Source: Rhizobium etli 8C-3 (lineage in GTDB: Bacteria > Pseudomonadota > Alphaproteobacteria > Rhizobiales > Rhizobiaceae). Taken from it: DNA of 64,000 nucleotides. Below are positions 60,022 to 64,000 of the stretch, piece by piece. Made by a program: the position numbers and the translations under genes. The first letter of the stretch is position 1; each line of letters begins with the position of its first letter. The stretch spans positions 1,553,001 through 1,617,000 of the forward strand of contig NZ_CP017241.1 in NCBI RefSeq assembly GCF_001908375.1. The letters are read 5' to 3'. Below the pieces are notes generated by a model. The model was not told where the DNA came from. It saw only the letters and a program-made list of their open reading frames with translations, and did no database searches.

Positions 60022-60909
60022 ATGCACGCCGCCCAGCTTTCCGAACTGGCAACTTTTGCCGCCGTTGCGCGGCACCGGAGCTTCAGAAAGGCGGGCGAGG
60101 AGAGGGGCGTGACGGCCTCCGCCGTTAGCCATGCGGTTCAAAACCTCGAGGACAGGATCGGCCTGCGGCTTTTGAACCGCACGACGCGCAGCGTCTCGCT
60201 GACGGAGGCGGGCGAACTGCTCAAGTCGCATCTCGATCCGGCCTTCGGTGAGATCACCGCAGCGCTCGATGCGCTCAATCGCTTTCGCGACACGCCCTTC
60301 GGCAAGGTCAGGATCAACGTTCCGAATTCGATCGCGCCTTTCGTGATCGGCCGGGTGATAGGCCCGCTGCTCGAAAAGAACCCGAACCTGCAGCTCGAAA
60401 TCAGTGCCACGGACCGCCTGGTCGATATTGTCGAGGAGGGTTTCGACGGCGGGATAAGGTTTGGGGAGCGGGTGACGGAGGGCATGATCGCCTTGCGCAT
60501 CAAGGCGCGGCTGCGCTTGGTGGTCGTCGGCTCGCGCGCTTATTTCGAGCGGCGGCCGAAGCCCGTGACACCGCACGACCTGAAGCGTCATCTCTGCATC
60601 CAGAACATGTTTCCCTCCGGTGCACGTTACCCATGGGTTTTCGAGAAAGACGGGCAGGCGGTGACCTTCCACCCGGCAGGACCGCTTTCGCTCGACGACC
60701 ACGAGCTGATGACCCAGGCGGCCCTTGGCGGTGTGGCGCTCGCCTATGTCTGGGAAGACCGCGTGGAGAAGATGATTGCGGCCGGCGAACTCATTCAGGT
60801 GCTCGACGACTGGTGCCAGCCGGAAGAGCCGCTCTACCTCTACTACCCCAGCCGCCGCCACATGCCGGCAGGGTTCAGGGCACTGATCGAAGCGATGAAG
60901 GCGGAATAG
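60022..60909 (+). CDS. LysR-family transcriptional regulator
   Basis: 295 aa. N-terminal HTH (SELATFAAVARHRSFRKAGE, then VTASAVSHAVQNLEDRIGLR) and a substrate-binding domain. Similar to PecT/DsdC-type regulators that pair with SDR genes. Divergent neighbour is the likely target. Effector unknown. Confidence 0.9.
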   Translation: MHAAQLSELATFAAVARHRSFRKAGEERGVTASAVSHAVQNLEDRIGLRLLNRTTRSVSLTEAGELLKSHLDPAFGEITAALDALNRFRDTPFGKVRINVPNSIAPFVIGRVIGPLLEKNPNLQLEISATDRLVDIVEEGFDGGIRFGERVTEGMIALRIKARLRLVVVGSRAYFERRPKPVTPHDLKRHLCIQNMFPSGARYPWVFEKDGQAVTFHPAGPLSLDDHELMTQAALGGVALAYVWEDRVEKMIAAGELIQVLDDWCQPEEPLYLYYPSRRHMPAGFRALIEAMKAE

Positions 60910-61131
60910 CCCCGGCGTTCCGGGGCACGACCTGGACCTCGTCAAGTCAGCTGGCGAGCTTCGAAAGCGCCGTGGGCCAACCCTTACCGCACCAATGCCA
61001 GCTGTCCTTTTCCTTGGGTTTCCCTGATGCCATTTTCGTCCTTCCCTTATCGGGCAAGGAAGCTGGGAAAGATCACTCGCTGGCTCCAGCCAGATGAGTG
61101 GGATAAAGCGATAGCGCGATTTAAGGTTTCG

Positions 61132-61725
61132 TCAGGCGAGCCCCGTGACCGGGCGGCCCACGGTGAGAGCCTTGCGCAGACTGGGGTCGAGCCGTTCTGC
61201 ATAGACGTGGTCCGGTGCCGCACCCAGCGCATCCAGCATCTTCGAGAAGAAGCAGCGGGCCGCCGCCGCCGCGGTGATGTCGAAGATCTCTGCGTCGGTG
61301 AGCTGGTGCTTTTTCAATCCGTCGACATCCTGCTGCGTCACCGAGGTCGCGTCGCGCACCACTTTGGCGGCAAAGGCCATGACGGCGCGCTCGACGGCAT
61401 CAATCGGCGCCTTTTCCGTGTCGTTGGCAACGGCAGCCAGCCCGTCATTGGTAAAGCCCTCGCGCAACAGCACAGAACCGTGCGCCAGCATGCAATACGA
61501 GGATTTGAGCTCCTTTGCCGCCGCCAGCGTCACCAGTTCGTAGCGCCTGGGGCTCATGTGACTGCGGATGCTCGATAGCAGGGCACCCCAGTTCTCCATC
61601 ACCTCGGGCCGGTGCCCGAAGGCGCGGTACATGTTTGGCAGATAGCCGTAGTTCGATTCGGCGGACGCGTACATGGACGCGGTCTTGTCGCTGGCGGACG
61701 CATCGGGGGTGTGGATGAAGGGCAT
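61132..61725 (-). CDS. AhpD-like/carboxymuconolactone decarboxylase-family protein
   Basis: 197 aa. The CMD core SSYCMLAHGSVLLREG carries C78 and H82, but lacks the second cysteine of the AhpD CxxC pair, so peroxide reduction is uncertain. Strong GAGGAGG before the ATG. Lies downstream of the phosphoketolase gene on the same strand, 133 bases away. Confidence 0.8.
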   Translation of the reverse strand: MPFIHTPDASASDKTASMYASAESNYGYLPNMYRAFGHRPEVMENWGALLSSIRSHMSPRRYELVTLAAAKELKSSYCMLAHGSVLLREGFTNDGLAAVANDTEKAPIDAVERAVMAFAAKVVRDATSVTQQDVDGLKKHQLTDAEIFDITAAAAARCFFSKMLDALGAAPDHVYAERLDPSLRKALTVGRPVTGLA

Positions 61726-61858
61726 GACGTAATCCTCCTCTATGATGCATCAAGGATAGGCGGAAAAATGCGGACGGCAATCTGCGGCACGGTCTTTGTG
61801 TGGGCCGGCGTGCCTTGCCGTTCGGCCGAGCTCCAAATTGCAGGGTCCGCCGCCCGCC

Positions 61859-64000
61859 TCATGAGGCCGGCCACTTCCAGTTTCTGACCTCGGGCATGTC
61901 CTCGCCATACTCCCGGACGTAGGCGTGGTGTTCGGCGAGTTTTCCATGCAGCCGGTCGAGAACATCCGGCACCTTTTCCTTCAATCCGGGCACGCGCTCG
62001 ATGGCCTCGATGGCGAGATGGAAGCGGTCGAGCTCGTTCAGTACCGTCATGTCGAACGGCGTCGTCGTCGTTCCTTCCTCGATGAAGCCGCGCACGTGGA
62101 TGTTTTCGTGGTTCGTGCGTTTGTAGGTGAGCCGGTGGATGAGATAGGGATAGCCGTGATAGGCGAAGATTACCGGTTTGTCCCTTGTGAAGATGCGGTC
62201 GAACTCGTCGTGCCCCAGCCCGTGCGGATGCTGCTCCTTGGCCTGCAGCGCCAGAAGGTCGACGACATTGACGACGCGCATTTTCAGATCTGGGATCAAG
62301 TCGCGAAGGAGGCTGACGGCGGCAAGCGTTTCCATCGTCGGAACGTCGCCGGCGCAGGCCATGACCACGTCGGGTGCGATCGTGTTGTCCTCGTTGCTGG
62401 CCCATTTCCAGATGCCGATGCCGGCCTTGCAGTGCTCGATCGCCTCATCCATCGGCAGATATTGCGGCTCCGGCTGCTTGCCAGCGACGATGACGTTGAC
62501 GCGGTCGTACGTCTTCAGGCAATGGTCGCCGACCCAGAGCAGTGTGTTGGCATCCGGCGGCAGGTAGATGCGGACAGTATCGGCCTTCTTGTTGGCGACG
62601 AGATCGACGAAGCCCGGATCTTGATGGGAAAAGCCGTTGTGATCCTGCCGCCAGACATGCGAGGTGAGCAGGTAGTTGAGGGAGGATATCGGCTTTCGCC
62701 ACTCAAGTTCGCGGGTGACCTTCAGCCATTTGGCGTGCTGGTTGAACATCGAGTCGATGATGTGGATGAAAGCTTCGTAGCACGAGAACAGGCCATGCCG
62801 GCCGGTCAGGAGGTAGCCTTCCAGCCAGCCCTGGCAAAGATGCTCGCTCAAGACCTCCATGACGCGGCCGTCGCGGGAAAGATGCAGGTCATAGGGCTCG
62901 ATGTTCTCCATCCAGACGCGGTCCGTCGCCTCGAAGACGCTGCCGAGGCGGTTCGATTCCGTTTCGTCGGGGCCGAAGATGCGGAAATTCGCGTTCTTGG
63001 CGTTGAGCTTCAGCACATCGCGCAGGTACTGACCGAAAATCTCGGTCGACTGCACGGCCTGGCTGCCGCGGTCCTCGATACTGATCTCGTAGTCGTGGAT
63101 ATCGGGGACAGAGAGCTCCTTGCGCTGCAGGCCGCCATTGGCATGCGGATTGGCCCCCATCCGGCGGTTGCCCTCGGGCGCCAGCGCCTTCAGGTCGTCC
63201 TTCAGGCGTCCGTCCGCGTCGAACAGCTTTTCCGGCTCGTAACTGCGCATCCAGTCCTCGAGGATCTTCCGGTGGCCGTCGTCGCCGCGGCAGTTTGAGA
63301 CCGGCACCTGATGGGCGCGCCAGAAGCCCTCGACCTTCTTGCCGTCGACTTCCTTCGGCCCCGTCCAGCCTTTCGGGCTGCGCAGCACGATCATCGGCCA
63401 GCGCGGCAGGCCCGTGCTGCCTGCGCGCGCGGTCGCCTGGATGTCCCTGATCTGGTCGAACACGGCGTCGAAGGCGGCCGCCATCTTGCCGTGCATGTCG
63501 GCCGGCTCGTGTCCCTCGACGAAGAAGGGCTGGTAACCATATCCCCGAAAGAGATCGCGGAGGTCCTCGTTGCTGGCGCGGGCGAGAATCGCGGGATTGG
63601 CGATCTTGTAGCCGTTGAGATGCAGGATCGGCAGCACCGCGCCGTCGCGGGCAGGGTTCAGGAACTTGTTCGAATGCCAGCTGGCGGCAAGCGGGCCGGT
63701 CTCGGCTTCGCCGTCGCCAACGACACAGGCGACGATCAACTCGGGATTGTCGAATGCGGCGCCATAGGCGTGGACGAGGGCATAGCCGAGCTCGCCGCCT
63801 TCATGGATCGAGCCGGGCGTTTCTGGTGCTGCATGGCTTGGAATACCGCCGGGAAAGGAGAACTGACGGAAGAGCTTGCGCATGCCGTCCGCATCCTCGG
63901 AAACATCCGGATAGATCTCGCTATAGGTGCCTTCGAGATAGGTGTTTGCGACCATGCCCGGCCCGCCATGACCGGGTCCGCACATGTAGATGATGTCGAG
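61859..64000 (-). CDS. xfp: Phosphoketolase (xylulose-5-P/fructose-6-P), 5' end outside the window
   Basis: 713 residues of a protein normally near 790 aa; the N-terminal ~80 are beyond the right edge. Thiamine diphosphate enzyme that splits xylulose-5-P or fructose-6-P to acetyl phosphate. Seen: [47 protein letters not shown] and [20 protein letters not shown] near the C-terminus. Frame is open through 64000. No terminator evident after the stop. Confidence 0.95.
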   Translation of the reverse strand, partial: LDIIYMCGPGHGGPGMVANTYLEGTYSEIYPDVSEDADGMRKLFRQFSFPGGIPSHAAPETPGSIHEGGELGYALVHAYGAAFDNPELIVACVVGDGEAETGPLAASWHSNKFLNPARDGAVLPILHLNGYKIANPAILARASNEDLRDLFRGYGYQPFFVEGHEPADMHGKMAAAFDAVFDQIRDIQATARAGSTGLPRWPMIVLRSPKGWTGPKEVDGKKVEGFWRAHQVPVSNCRGDDGHRKILEDWMRSYEPEKLFDADGRLKDDLKALAPEGNRRMGANPHANGGLQRKELSVPDIHDYEISIEDRGSQAVQSTEIFGQYLRDVLKLNAKNANFRIFGPDETESNRLGSVFEATDRVWMENIEPYDLHLSRDGRVMEVLSEHLCQGWLEGYLLTGRHGLFSCYEAFIHIIDSMFNQHAKWLKVTRELEWRKPISSLNYLLTSHVWRQDHNGFSHQDPGFVDLVANKKADTVRIYLPPDANTLLWVGDHCLKTYDRVNVIVAGKQPEPQYLPMDEAIEHCKAGIGIWKWASNEDNTIAPDVVMACAGDVPTMETLAAVSLLRDLIPDLKMRVVNVVDLLALQAKEQHPHGLGHDEFDRIFTRDKPVIFAYHGYPYLIHRLTYKRTNHENIHVRGFIEEGTTTTPFDMTVLNELDRFHLAIEAIERVPGLKEKVPDVLDRLHGKLAEHHAYVREYGEDMPEVRNWKWPAS

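Noticed and set aside
61027..61578. Plus-strand frame overlapping the AhpD-like gene
   Set aside because: Mostly antisense to a gene with strong ribosome binding site and family motif.
61925..63298. 457-codon frame antisense to phosphoketolase
   Set aside because: Codon-bias shadow with the usual antisense composition; phosphoketolase motifs on the other strand are unambiguous.

Overview
The window is a roughly 60% GC stretch of an alphaproteobacterial chromosome, almost certainly Rhizobiaceae (Sinorhizobium/Ensifer or a close relative). This rests on the arrangement secY-adk-rpsM-rpsK-rpoA-rplQ with no rpmJ or rpsD, two tuf genes flanking the rpoBC/str region, a second short FtsZ, and protein sequences of rhizobial type. 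The genus is inferred from reading, not from a search. No insertion sequence, prophage, CRISPR array or rRNA gene was found.

Positions 1-11.7 kb are accessory and small-gene territory: an APH(3')-II-type aminoglycoside phosphotransferase, an MsbA-like ABC exporter, an MFS exporter divergent from a LysR regulator, NAD kinase with a secreted partner, and a run of small proteins, several too short for ordinary gene callers. This region also holds tRNA-Thr, the 23S rRNA methyltransferase gene rlmB, and tRNA-Tyr and tRNA-Gly.

Positions 12-47.8 kb are the transcription/translation core: tuf copy 1, an extended-SDR epimerase, tRNA-Trp-secE-nusG-rplKAJL-rpoBC, a Nudix hydrolase pair, the str operon (rpsL-rpsG-fusA-tuf copy 2), then S10, spc and alpha operons ending at rplQ. 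The two tuf genes are 19.6 kb apart in direct orientation and appear to differ at one silent base. Terminator-like hairpins subdivide this cluster at rpsQ/rplN, rplR/rpsE, rplO/secY, rpsM/rpsK and rpsK/rpoA. The rplJ and rpsJ leaders are unusually structured.

Positions 47.8-64 kb return to metabolism and stress functions: a SnoaL-like protein, the MsrPQ periplasmic methionine sulfoxide repair pair, IlvD, an LprI-like protein, a DUF1232 membrane protein, a Do-type protease translationally coupled to RarA, a DUF1883 protein, a ketopantoate reductase family protein, FtsZ2, an SDR/LysR divergent pair, an AhpD-like protein, and phosphoketolase running off the right edge.

I did not find a clearly new multi-gene system. 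The strongest leads are the RNA structures in the ribosomal cluster, the coupled pair of tiny membrane proteins near 7.7-7.9 kb, the perfect 16-bp palindrome at 9.75 kb, the near-identical tuf pair and the short FtsZ.
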